Below, piece after piece: positions 27,160 to 36,500 of a stretch of DNA of 64,000 nucleotides. Every line of letters starts with the position of its first letter. Position 1 is the stretch's first letter. Under the pieces are notes generated by a model. That model saw only the letters and a list, made by a program, of their open reading frames with translations. It had not been told where the DNA came from and searched no databases. Origin of the DNA: JBCCMA01 sp045107005 (GTDB lineage Bacteria > Pseudomonadota > Gammaproteobacteria > Steroidobacterales > JBCCMA01); assembly GCA_045107005.1 (NCBI GenBank), contig JBGCFP010000007.1:1-64000 (forward strand), in the 5' to 3' direction. Position numbers and translations under genes: made by a program.

Positions 27160-28034
27160 TTCAACGCCGATGCCGCCGGTTCTGCCCCACGCGCATAGCC
27201 TGAGCTGTTGATCGCCTTGATCCCGTAGTCGCGATTGATATCGAGCCCGGTCAGATGCCACGCGTGCGCGTGGATTTTAATCGGTGCCAACACGCGTTCG
27301 TGAAAACGCGACGGCAGCACGAATCCGTCCCGGCGCGTGAACGCCAGAAATTCGACATCCACATGTGCACCTTGGGTTTTCTCAAACCCTTCGAGCGTGA
27401 TGACGACGCGTTTGGTCAGATGAGTTTCCGGATCCAGCCACAGCACAATTTCATCGCGCTCGGCGTATCCAAACCCGGGCTCAAGTACCGCGTATATGCG
27501 TTGATAGCGTTTGCCTTCGAAGTCGACGTCAGCCAGGCGCACGAAATCAGCGGAGGCATCGCGCAACGCCAGCGGGCCCAGCGAGAAGACGAAGAACGCG
27601 TCTGCCGTTAGCGCCGTCGACTGCAAAACATCGTCATCAAACGATTCGACGTTGTTATAAAAGACCCGCACCAAGTCGGGACCGCGCACGACTTTTTTCG
27701 TCCCGCCCGGCCCTTCGTAGAGCGCCGTATACACTTTTTCATTGGGCAGGATGCGCTCCTGCGAAACGACGCGGTAGGAATAATCAGTGACCAGCGGTTG
27801 AATACGCTTGATTAAGAAACGCCACTTCCCGTCCATGCCCACATTGAGATTCCGGAGCGCCATCATCTGCTCGCCACCGTGGGCGGCGAAGGACTGTTCA
27901 AACAAAGCGGGGCCGTCGGGACCACCGGCGGTGTACGGCAGCGTATCGGGCCGCGAGAAGTCTTGCGCGCAGCCGATTAGCCAAAGTACACCAAGACACA
28001 GCAAAACACCTGATCTCACGAACCTCGCTACCAT
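27156..28034 (-). CDS. Outer-membrane-type lipoprotein of unknown function
   Basis: About 292 residues from the ATG at 28034 (a GTG lies two codons earlier). The signal peptide ends in the lipobox LIGCAQ. The mature part has many alternating beta-strand patterns, with segments such as YQRIYAVLEPGFGYAERDEI and LDPETHLTKRVVITL. Those recall the half-barrel of LolA/LolB-like proteins, but identity is not established. It lies 35 bp downstream of the PadR-like gene's promoter-distal side on the same strand and may share its transcript. Confidence 0.6.
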   Translation of the reverse strand: MVARFVRSGVLLCLGVLWLIGCAQDFSRPDTLPYTAGGPDGPALFEQSFAAHGGEQMMALRNLNVGMDGKWRFLIKRIQPLVTDYSYRVVSQERILPNEKVYTALYEGPGGTKKVVRGPDLVRVFYNNVESFDDDVLQSTALTADAFFVFSLGPLALRDASADFVRLADVDFEGKRYQRIYAVLEPGFGYAERDEIVLWLDPETHLTKRVVITLEGFEKTQGAHVDVEFLAFTRRDGFVLPSRFHERVLAPIKIHAHAWHLTGLDINRDYGIKAINSSGYARGAEPAASALN

Positions 28035-28069
28035 CGTCACGCCACCTGTTGTTGACCGTCAGTTTTCAC

Positions 28070-28408
28070 TCATCGAACCACTTCTTCGAGCAATCCCTCG
28101 AGACAGTGATTGAGCTGCCGCCACTCCTCCGCCATCGTCGTCAGCGTCGCGCGGCCGGTTTCGCTTAGCACGTAGTAGCGCGCGAGCGCTTTTCCACTGC
28201 CCCGTGATTCACTGTTGATGACCTTTTGCTTGACCAAGCGGCGCAAGAGTTCCTTGAGCGGGCGTTCCTCCACCACAATTCCGTTCATCATGAGCGCTTC
28301 GTGCAGTTGGGAAGCGGTCTTGCGGCGCCGCAGTCGCGCCAGCACGGCAACCATCGTTGCACTGCGCCGCATGGGCGCGAGACGAGTCCGATCTTCGGTG
28401 CTGGCCAT
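28070..28408 (-). CDS. PadR-like winged-helix transcriptional regulator
   Basis: A 112-residue protein. The ATG at 28408 has AAGGAGAG upstream, so the longer frame reaching 28522 is rejected. A winged-helix core is visible: helices around TASQLHEALMMNG and RPLKELLRRLVKQKVI, then a wing with GSGKALARYYVLSETGRATL, as in PadR/PadR-like or MarR-type small regulators. A C-terminal helix follows for dimerisation. It diverges from the antiporter gene and precedes the lipoprotein gene, so those are its likely targets. Ligand unknown. Confidence 0.68.
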   Translation of the reverse strand: MASTEDRTRLAPMRRSATMVAVLARLRRRKTASQLHEALMMNGIVVEERPLKELLRRLVKQKVINSESRGSGKALARYYVLSETGRATLTTMAEEWRQLNHCLEGLLEEVVR

Positions 28409-28436
28409 CGTTCTTCTCTCCTTGAAAGACGTTCGC

Positions 28437-28464
28437 ATAATATGCCAATGAGGTTGCACGTGCA
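28437..28464. promoter_or_regulatory. Divergent promoter region with a palindrome
   Basis: On the minus strand TATTAT (28437-28442) is a plausible -10 box about 30 bases upstream of the PadR-like start. A perfect 10-bp palindrome TGCACGTGCA lies at 28455-28464. It could be an operator for the adjacent regulator, but no family consensus supports this. Confidence 0.3.
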
Positions 28465-28554
28465 CGCGCTTTACCAAAGCTCGCAACCGGAGGTCAACCC
28501 GGTCAGAATACGCGAAAGTCACTGACTGACTGTTAACTAGAGTAAGGAAACCCG

Positions 28555-30147
28555 ATGGACATACTATGGCTGGTCTTTGCCTTTGTGTGCGGCCTCGGCA
28601 TCAAGCTTCTGGGGCTGCCGCCGCTGATCGGATTTCTGATTGCGGGATTCGCTCTGAATGCCGTCGGCGTCGAACCCAACGCAACACTGGATACGCTGGC
28701 CAACCTCGGCATCACGCTAATGCTGTTTACCATAGGCCTGAAGCTGAATCTCCACGATCTGGTCAAGCGAGAGGTCTGGGTCGGCACGTTGTCGCACCTG
28801 GCCCTGTGGATGATCAGCGTTGTGTCGCTGTCACTGGTGGTGGCCACCGCGTCGATCGGCGTGCTCGGGGGCCTCGAACTCGAATCTGCCGCACTGCTGG
28901 CATTCGCGCTTGGTTTCTCGAGTACGGTTTGTGTCATCAAAGTGCTCGAAGAGAGTGGCGAACTCAAAACCCGACACGGACGACTGGCCATGGCGATCCT
29001 GGTTATGCAGGACCTGATTGCCGTGGCGTTCCTCGCCGTGGCCACCGGCGAGACGCCCTCAATATGGGCGCTGGCACTGATCGGCCTGTGGTTCGCGCGA
29101 CCCGTGTTGCGCCTGGCCCTCAATCACGCCGGTCACGGCGAGATGCTACCGCTGACCGGATTTGTACTGGCGCTGGGGGGCTACGAACTGTTCGACCTGG
29201 TTGGCGTCAAGGGCGATCTGGGCGCGCTGTTGCTGGGCATGCTGCTAAGTGGTCACGCGAAAGCCAGCGAACTGACGAAATCACTGATGGACTTCAAAGA
29301 TCTGTTTCTCATCGGCTTCTTCCTGTCCATCGGTTTGACGGCACTACCGAATCTGGAGATGTTCGCGGTGGCTTGCGCGCTGTGTCTGGTGCTGGGCATC
29401 AAGGCGCTGCTGTTTTTTGGTCTGTTGACGCGGCTGGGTCTGCGGGCGCGCACGTCGTTTCTCGCCGCTCTGGTGCTGAGCGACTACAGCGAGTTCGGCT
29501 TGATCGTCATTGCGCTGTGCGTGTCGACCGGGTGGCTGGCCGAGCCATGGCTGGTGATCAGCGCGCTGGCCGTAGCGATATCCTTTGTCATGACCAGCAC
29601 CGCGTATCGGGTTGCACACGGCTTTTATGCGCGACACAAAGGCACAATGCGACGCTTCGAAAAAACGCAGCGGCTACCCGAAGATCAGGTATTCCGACCG
29701 CGCGAAGCAGAAATACTGGTCGTGGGCACTGGCCGTGTTGGGCGGGGCGCGTTCAAGGCGCTGCACAAAATGGCGGGGGATCGAGTCTGGGGCATGGATG
29801 CCAGTCGAGCCTTGATCGAACAACAGCGTGCACAGGGCATGCGCGTCTTTGTTGGCGATGCCGAAAACGCCGATATCTGGGAGATGATCGACGTCAGTCA
29901 AATTCGCCTCGTGTTGCTGGCGGTCGCGTCAGTGGGCGACAACCGCAACATCTCGGCTCAGCTGCGCCACGCGGGTTACACCGGGGCCATTGCGGCGATC
30001 GCGCGATACGACGACGAGGTTGCGACGCTCAACGCGGCCGGCATCGACAAAGTCTTCAATTTTTTCACCGAGGCTGGCGCAGGCTTTGCCGAAGACAGCT
30101 TGCGTCTGATCGACCCTGATCCCAACCCCGAACGACGCCAGGCCTGA
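28555..30147 (+). CDS. CPA2 family cation:proton antiporter with TrkA-N domain
   Basis: A 530-residue protein of KefB/KefC/YbaL type; AAGGAAAC precedes the ATG. Residues 1-370 hold about 12 membrane helices. They include LGLPPLIGFLIAGF near the N-terminus, the ALGFSSTVCVIKVLEE segment and VMQDLIAVAF, which has the conserved acidic residue of CPA2 exchangers. A cytoplasmic RCK/TrkA-N domain begins near residue 383 with the dinucleotide-binding motif VVGTGRVGRG. It probably exchanges K+ or Na+ for protons, gated by NAD(H) or a nucleotide. It diverges from the PadR-like gene. Confidence 0.88.
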   Translation: MDILWLVFAFVCGLGIKLLGLPPLIGFLIAGFALNAVGVEPNATLDTLANLGITLMLFTIGLKLNLHDLVKREVWVGTLSHLALWMISVVSLSLVVATASIGVLGGLELESAALLAFALGFSSTVCVIKVLEESGELKTRHGRLAMAILVMQDLIAVAFLAVATGETPSIWALALIGLWFARPVLRLALNHAGHGEMLPLTGFVLALGGYELFDLVGVKGDLGALLLGMLLSGHAKASELTKSLMDFKDLFLIGFFLSIGLTALPNLEMFAVACALCLVLGIKALLFFGLLTRLGLRARTSFLAALVLSDYSEFGLIVIALCVSTGWLAEPWLVISALAVAISFVMTSTAYRVAHGFYARHKGTMRRFEKTQRLPEDQVFRPREAEILVVGTGRVGRGAFKALHKMAGDRVWGMDASRALIEQQRAQGMRVFVGDAENADIWEMIDVSQIRLVLLAVASVGDNRNISAQLRHAGYTGAIAAIARYDDEVATLNAAGIDKVFNFFTEAGAGFAEDSLRLIDPDPNPERRQA

Positions 30148-30191
30148 GACACGCTCGTTAGTGAAACCGGGTCTACCGCGCGAGCAAACGC

Positions 30192-31892
30192 TCAGGGCGT
30201 GAGCGGAACGCGGATCGTGTACAGCGCGTTCGCGTCCATAGAAATACTGGCGTGCCGCGCGCCAATACGCAGCGCCAGATCAAGCGGCGATTGACTCGTG
30301 TTCAGTATCTGTACGCTTAACAAACCGTCGTCGTTGACACTGGCACTCGCGTGCAGCGTGTCCGCATCGAGACCGCTGTGCGTTGTCTGCGTGCGTACCG
30401 CGCGATCGCCGGGGCGAATAGTGCTGCTCAGTTGCGCGAGCACGTAGTAAACCGGGGTGTAATAAATCTCGCCGCTTTGCGTATCGATCATGATCGGCGC
30501 ACCGCAGAAGTTTCCAACATGGTTCGGCCCGCCGTTGGCGTCCAGCACCAGGTTCCAGTCAATCCAGCCGGCCAGCCAATGATTAAACCCGACAATGATA
30601 TCCCGCGCGTAACGATGCACCGGAACGTAGCGCGGATGGTTTTTTGCATCCGGCGCCCAGGTCGCTGTGTAGGCCCAGTCGGTGGCGTTCGCGTTCCACC
30701 AGAACGCATCGTTGCCAAACCAGTCTGATTCCTCGAAGTTCTCCGGGTCGAGAATGCCGCCCGGTGCCGGCTTGCCCAGATCATCGATTGTCCCTTCAGT
30801 GTGAATCAGAGCAAAAGATGGGAACGCGGCGTTCACGCGTTCGAACGTGTCTTCATAGACGTCAATCGTACTCGAGTACCAGTGCACGGCGGCACCAAAT
30901 AAGTAAGGCGCGGTCTGCGGATCCGCGAACATCAGGTTCGTCCACGCTTCCAGATCGTCGCGATTCTGGTCGTAGATCAACAGTTTGATGTCCGCGTGGT
31001 CCGAGCGCGTCAGCCGCGGACCCAGGTACTTCTTGATAAACCGGTTTTGCGTCTGGGGCGTAAACTGCATGCTCTCCCATTGACCGGAATTGCCGTGCGG
31101 TTCGTTGACCGGCGTCAGACCCCAAATGTCGACCCCGCGCGCCGCGTAGTCGTCCAGATAGCGAATCAGATAGTCGGCGTAGGTCGATTCATACTGTGAC
31201 TTCAGCTCGCCACCGGTGCCTTGCCAGTTCGTTTCCGGCGTCGGATTGATGTACCAGGTATCAATGGTCTTCATCCACGGCGGCGCCGTCCAGGCCGACG
31301 CGATAATGCGCAGATCCTGCGCTGCTTGTTCGGATTTGATGGCCAACGCTTCGGTAATCATTGGCAGCACGTCGTAAGTGTCGTCCATAACCTGCGGATA
31401 GCGTGACGCGTCAAAACCCGCGCGATCGGGCGCGGTACTGAACGACGCCAACGCCACATCACCCGGCGCCGGCGCGTAGGAGTATTTCCCTTCCACCGAA
31501 AAATCCGTTGAGCCAATGGGCGTCCGTGCAAGCGAAAAATTGGCGCCCTGCTCACCGAACGCTTCGCGCATGACTTCGAGGCGTCGCGCGGGCTCAAGGT
31601 GCGCCAGCACAAACGCTGACGATTCAGTGAACGAACTGCCGATTCCAAGCAACGTCTGACGTACGTCGGAAGGGAAGACGTCAATCACGGCGCCTGACGC
31701 CGCCCCGTCGACAAAGAGCACGTCGGGCCGGCGCGCCAATCGATCACCCGCTTCATTGGTGACGATGATGGCGCTGGTCGCAAGCGGCGGCGACACGCCG
31801 GGCGCAACGCTTGGCAGCGGTGCACACGCCGCCAGCATGGCGCCGCCGGTGGCGACGACCACACCGGTCAACCAGGCTCTATGGCTGCCCAT
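30192..31892 (-). CDS. Glycoside hydrolase family 30 lipoprotein
   Basis: A 566-residue protein with signal peptide and lipobox MLAACAP. The GH30 catalytic barrel (about 70-470) shows GIGSSFTESSA at its start, acid/base Glu264 in TPVNEPHG and nucleophile Glu366 in HTEGTID. A beta-rich domain (about 475-566) closes the protein, as is usual for GH30. Members hydrolyse beta-1,6-glucan, beta-glucosylceramide or xylan; the branch here looks like the glucanase/glucosidase side, but specificity is inferred. It diverges from a CBM9-like gene across an 83-bp intergenic region, so the two may be co-regulated for glycan use. Confidence 0.85.
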   Translation of the reverse strand: MGSHRAWLTGVVVATGGAMLAACAPLPSVAPGVSPPLATSAIIVTNEAGDRLARRPDVLFVDGAASGAVIDVFPSDVRQTLLGIGSSFTESSAFVLAHLEPARRLEVMREAFGEQGANFSLARTPIGSTDFSVEGKYSYAPAPGDVALASFSTAPDRAGFDASRYPQVMDDTYDVLPMITEALAIKSEQAAQDLRIIASAWTAPPWMKTIDTWYINPTPETNWQGTGGELKSQYESTYADYLIRYLDDYAARGVDIWGLTPVNEPHGNSGQWESMQFTPQTQNRFIKKYLGPRLTRSDHADIKLLIYDQNRDDLEAWTNLMFADPQTAPYLFGAAVHWYSSTIDVYEDTFERVNAAFPSFALIHTEGTIDDLGKPAPGGILDPENFEESDWFGNDAFWWNANATDWAYTATWAPDAKNHPRYVPVHRYARDIIVGFNHWLAGWIDWNLVLDANGGPNHVGNFCGAPIMIDTQSGEIYYTPVYYVLAQLSSTIRPGDRAVRTQTTHSGLDADTLHASASVNDDGLLSVQILNTSQSPLDLALRIGARHASISMDANALYTIRVPLTP

Positions 31893-31922
31893 TGTTCATA
31901 CCAATCTACTCACAGGATAGGG

Positions 31923-31954
31923 AGGTGACAGGCTAGCATGTATCATCCTCACCT
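31923..31954. promoter_or_regulatory. Inverted repeat between GH30 and CBM9 genes
   Basis: AGGTGA (31923-31928) and TCACCT (31949-31954) form a 6-bp inverted repeat with a 20-base spacer in the divergent intergenic region. It could be a shared operator; with arms this short it may be chance. Confidence 0.25.
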
Positions 31955-31975
31955 GAGCTTTTCACGAGATCCACG

Positions 31976-32740
31976 ATGAACCTGACACGCCTCATTACCA
32001 GCCTGACGGTGTGCGCTGTGCTACCTGCCTGCGCATTTGCCCAAACGCCGCCGACTCACTACGAGGGCCGCACCGACTACGCCGCGCCGCGCGCCGCGCA
32101 AGCGCCCACCGTGGACGGAATCGCCGACGAAGCGATCTGGGACAAGGCGCAGTGGCAGCCGTTGACGCAGCGCTGGCTCGGCCCTGAGTATTCGGCTGAA
32201 GATTTTAACGGTCGCTATAAAGTGGTGTGGACGCCGGAACGCCTGTACGTGCTCGGCGAGATTGTGGACGACGTCCTGTTTGACGGCCATCGCGACCCGC
32301 TCACGCAGTATTGGAACGACGACTGTTTCGAGGTTTTTCTGGACGAAAATTTCTCTGGCGGCGACCATCAGTTCAATCACAACGCGTTCGCCTACCACGT
32401 CTCGCTCGACAACCAGGCCATTGATATTGGCACTGACAAGAAACCACGCAATTACACCCACCACGTCGAGAGCCGCTGGCAGCAAAAAGGTGGCAAGATT
32501 GTGTGGGAAGTATCGATCAAGGTTTACAACGATCAATACGTCGACGGCGACAACGACAACCGCCCGATGACGCTTACCGAAGGCAAGGTCATGGGTATGA
32601 TGGTCGCCTATTGCGACAATGACGGCAGCGAGCAGCGCGAGAATTTCATCGGCTCGGAATTCGCCCCGGGCGAAGACAAAAATCGCGGCTGGATCGATGC
32701 GGGTCTGTTCGGCAAGCTTCGTCTGGTCGGCGCCCGGTAA
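31976..32740 (+). CDS. Secreted CBM9-like carbohydrate-binding protein
   Basis: A 254-residue protein with a signal peptide ending near ACAFAQ. The mature part is one family-9 carbohydrate-binding-like domain. It has PTVDGIADEAIWDKA at its start, the strand block RLYVLGEIVDD, DDCFEVFLDEN in the middle and a late FIGSEF. There is no separate catalytic domain. Proteins of this kind are found beside glycosidases and may bind glycans or act as esterase-like accessory proteins. It diverges from the GH30 gene and is followed convergently by the small secreted protein gene. Confidence 0.8.
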   Translation: MNLTRLITSLTVCAVLPACAFAQTPPTHYEGRTDYAAPRAAQAPTVDGIADEAIWDKAQWQPLTQRWLGPEYSAEDFNGRYKVVWTPERLYVLGEIVDDVLFDGHRDPLTQYWNDDCFEVFLDENFSGGDHQFNHNAFAYHVSLDNQAIDIGTDKKPRNYTHHVESRWQQKGGKIVWEVSIKVYNDQYVDGDNDNRPMTLTEGKVMGMMVAYCDNDGSEQRENFIGSEFAPGEDKNRGWIDAGLFGKLRLVGAR

Positions 32741-32759
32741 ACCCGGACGCCGTGTACAA

Positions 32760-33323
32760 CTAGGATTCCGGCGGTTTCTCTTTCCACGGTGTGGCGACTA
32801 TGCGGTACACCTCGCGCCAGCTTTGGCCTTCATCGGTGGACTGCTCCATTTTCCATTTCCAGCCCTCAGCGGTGGCGGGGAAAAACGTAATCCGACGCAT
32901 CGGATTGGGGACGGGCGACTGGTAGAGCAAAACGGTATTGCCGTTCTGCACATCGTGCTCGGCCGTGATGTGGGCAAAGCGTTTCATGCCCTTGTACATC
33001 CAGGCGATATCCCAGGTGTTGGTTTCGCTGTTCCACATGCGCAGATTGGTGCCGACGTTGCCGCCGGTCGGCATCCAGTAATCCTGAATCGCCGTGCCGT
33101 CGCCAAGACAAACCCAGTCCCAACGGGCGCCTGCGCCGTCCGTCCAGGTTGAGCCGTCCGCAGCGAGCTGCGAGTCGGCGATGTGCCAATGACCAAGGTA
33201 TTGCCCAAACTGGGCCATGGGGCCGTCGAGACAGCCGTCGTTTTTCGCGATGGGCAGCGTTGCGTTAGCGCTGGTACCGATGAGCAGAGCGGCACCGGCG
33301 ATCGTCAAGTGGAAATAGTCCAT
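32760..33323 (-). CDS. Secreted lipocalin-like protein (DUF1579-like)
   Basis: A 187-residue protein from the ATG at 33323, which has GGGAGA upstream; the frame is open to 33422 without such a site. Signal peptide with cleavage near ANATL. The mature part is rich in Trp and beta-strand patterns, with FGQYLGHWHI, WVCLGDGTAIQDYWMP and WNSETNTWDIAW. It resembles the G-x-W lipocalin-like DUF1579 family, but this is a weak call. Function unknown. Confidence 0.5.
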   Translation of the reverse strand: MDYFHLTIAGAALLIGTSANATLPIAKNDGCLDGPMAQFGQYLGHWHIADSQLAADGSTWTDGAGARWDWVCLGDGTAIQDYWMPTGGNVGTNLRMWNSETNTWDIAWMYKGMKRFAHITAEHDVQNGNTVLLYQSPVPNPMRRITFFPATAEGWKWKMEQSTDEGQSWREVYRIVATPWKEKPPES

Positions 33324-33494
33324 TGGTGATCTCCCGGTGGGTACAGAGACGGTTTGACCATTGGCCGCCGAAAAAAATCCCGAAACCGCTTTACTTAACG
33401 ACAGCGCTGCAACATAAGCCATTGTGACCCGCCAGAAAACCGTCGATCTTTGTCGGCAACTGTGAACCGAAACCTGACGAAAAACCGGTTCTTG

Positions 33495-33534
33495 CCGATA
33501 ATTAATCGGTTACAGAATGGTGGATATCTATAGT
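33495..33534 (+). promoter_or_regulatory. Candidate promoter/operator of the giant-protein gene
   Basis: TCGGTT (33506-33511), 17 bases, TATAGT (33529-33534) has sigma-70-like spacing. An inverted repeat CCGAT-AATTA-ATCGG (33495-33509) overlaps the -35 box and could bind a repressor. Nothing else is recognisable in the 259 bp between the two divergent genes. Confidence 0.33.
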
Positions 33535-33582
33535 GTCGGTTGACTCCCAGAGTGCCAGTACCCATGCGCGAGCCGCATTGCG

Positions 33583-36500
33583 GTGAGCAGTAGTGCATTG
33601 GATCGCTGGAAGGCCTGGTTGAAGACCCGACGCCCGCGCCAGGCCGGCCGCGCCGGAGTCCATAGCGAAGAGCTGGAAAAGCGGGTTCTGTTTTCCGCCG
33701 ACGTGCCTTGGGCTGACCAGTTTGTGGCCCTGACCGACGCACCCGCGGACGCGCTGCACAACGAACAACAACAGCGCGTTGTCGCACCGCGCCACGCTGA
33801 CGGCGACCAGAAATCCTACGTCGTGGCGGTCGACGCCAGTGCGATCCAGTGGTCGAAGTCCCAGGGCAGTGACCTGCTTATGGCTCTGTCTGAAACGGGC
33901 TTGGATGTCACCTTGCTGGAGCGAACCGGTGAGGCGTTTGCTCAGCTCTCGGATTTGATCGGTGCACGATCCAACATTGGCAACGTGCACCTGTTCACGA
34001 CCGCAAGCTCAAGTGGTCTGGCGCTCGGTACCGCCCACGCGGACACGACCTACCTGCTCAACCGGGCCACCGAGATTTCCCAGTGGCGCGCACAGTTTGA
34101 CCAGGACGCCGATTTTGCGCTGCACGTCGCGGGCGCCGGTCAATTTTCAGACTTTGCTCACGTGGGCGAACTGATCGGCACGCTGACTGGCGCCAGCGTA
34201 TCCACCGGAGACTCCATTGCGCCGGACGTGGCGTCGCTGTCGCTGCTGCGCTTGCCCGCGGACGGTGCCTTGGGCAGCGACGGCGGTGTGGCAAGCGTTA
34301 ACGCCGAGCAGCCGATCGAGCCGGACGCGCTGAATACGGAAAAGGAACCCGTCGATCGCGATAGCGCCCGGCTCTACAACGCCGGTCAGATTACGATCAC
34401 CGTCACCAACACCACGGACACGGTAAATGGTGACACGAGTTCGTTAACCAATCTGATCGCCAGCCAGGGCGGTGACGGCATTTCCCTGCGCGAGGCTATT
34501 CTCGCTCTTAACGAGCCGACCAACGGCGCCGGACCGCACGTCATCGAGTTCAACATCTCCGGCGCGGGTCCGCACACGATAGCCGTCGCCAGCGCCCTGC
34601 CGGGCATCGAAAATCCAGTCATCATCGACGGCACTTCGGAACCGGATTTCGCCGGCACACCCATGATTGTCATCGATGGGGTTGCTGCGGGAGTGGGCGC
34701 TCGCGGCATTGACCTGCAGGCCGGCAGCAGCGGGAGCACCGTTCGCGGGCTGGTGATCCACCGCTTTGACGGCACACAGATCGCCACGTTCACCGGTTCC
34801 GATGGCAACACCATCGCGGGAAACTACCTCGGCGTCGACGCAACCGGGACTACGGCGACCGTGCACACTGGCACGACGGTATTCATCCAATCCGACGGCA
34901 ACATCATTGGCAGTAGCGACGCGGCTGACCGCAACGTGATCGCCGGCGGTGCCAACGGCATTGTCGTCAGTGGCGGCAATACCAATCAGATCTCGGGCAA
35001 CTACATCGGCAGCGACGCCAGCGGCAACACGTCGCTTGGCCTTTCTCTGGACGGCATTCGTTTGGAGAATGGCGCCAGCGGCAACACGATCGGTGGCGCG
35101 ACATCCGATGCCGGCAACGTCGTGGTTGGGACAGGCTCCGAGGCTATCCAGATCGACGGCCCTGGTTCGGACAACAATACGGTCCAGCACAACCTGATCG
35201 GCGTGTCGGCCGACGGGCTGACAGCACTTGGCGTGGGCGACGACGGCATCTACATCACTGGAACCGTTGACGGCACAAACATTCTCGACAATATCATTGG
35301 CAATCCGGGACTGGCCGGCATTCAACTGATCGGCGCCATTTCCAATACGGTGATTCAGGGCAACATCATCGGCACCGATGTCACGCTCGCGCAGAATTGG
35401 GGCAGTGATTTCTCCGGCATTCGCCTTGCCAGCGGTGCGTTCAACACGACCATTGGCGGCACCGGCGCGGGCGAAGGCAACGTGATCGCCAACAGCGGTG
35501 CATCCAGCCCGACATCTGACGGAATCGGGTTAGACGCAACGGCGGGCACCGGCAACACCATTCGTGGCAACTCGATTTACAACAGCGCCAACCTCGGTAT
35601 CGATCTAAATGCTGATGACCTGTCCGGCAACGATGCTGGCGATACCGACGGTAATGCTAACAACACTCAAAACTACGCCGTGCTCAATTCCGCCGGCGTC
35701 AACGGCAGCGGCAATCTGGCGTTCGAAATTGACACCACGACGCTTGCCTCCGGTGGCGGCACCTACACCATCGATTTCTACGCCAGCACCGATCTTGAGG
35801 ACGGCAATGTCGAAGGACGACGCTACCTGGGCAGCATCAGCGGCATCGCCAATGGCAATGCCACGCTCAACGGTGCCATCGGATCGACGACACTGCAGTC
35901 GGGTGAATACGTCACGCTCACGACCACCGACAGCAACGGCAACACATCTGAATTTTCCAACAACGTAGTCGCGTATGCGGAGCCAGCGTATGACCTGCGG
36001 CCGACCAGCGCCAACGGCGGCGGCTTGGCGCTTAACACTAACGGTGGGAACGACAGTTACCTGATTGCCGACGACGGTGACGACGTTCTGGGCGGGCTAG
36101 GTCAGCTTAGTTTTGAGGTGCAGTTCAGTTCGCAGGACCAAGGTCAAATTGTCCTCGCTTCTTACGCGGGCGCTGCTACCAGCAACGAGTTTTTCGTTGC
36201 CATCGAAACCAATGGCGATCTCGCTTTCGCCATTGCCGGTAACGATACCGTCACGCTCGCGACCAATTTCGACTTCAACGCGCTTCGGGATGGCCAAACG
36301 CACACGCTGGGTCTGACCTGGGATAACGGGGCAGGCAACTGGACGGTCTACGTGGACGGTGTCGCCCGCGATAGCGGCACCGGTCACAACGCCAGCCAAA
36401 GCCTTGAGGCCAACGGCACGCTGGTGTTTGGTCAGGAACAGGATACCGTCGAAGGTCAATTCGATCCGAGTCAGGTGTTTAGCGGAACACTGTACAACGT

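Noticed and set aside
28566..30119. A 517-codon open frame overlapping the antiporter gene in another frame
   Set aside because: Its translation is Arg/Gly/Pro-rich with no fold signal, while the antiporter frame has clear membrane helices and a TrkA-N motif. It is a product of high GC at codon third positions.
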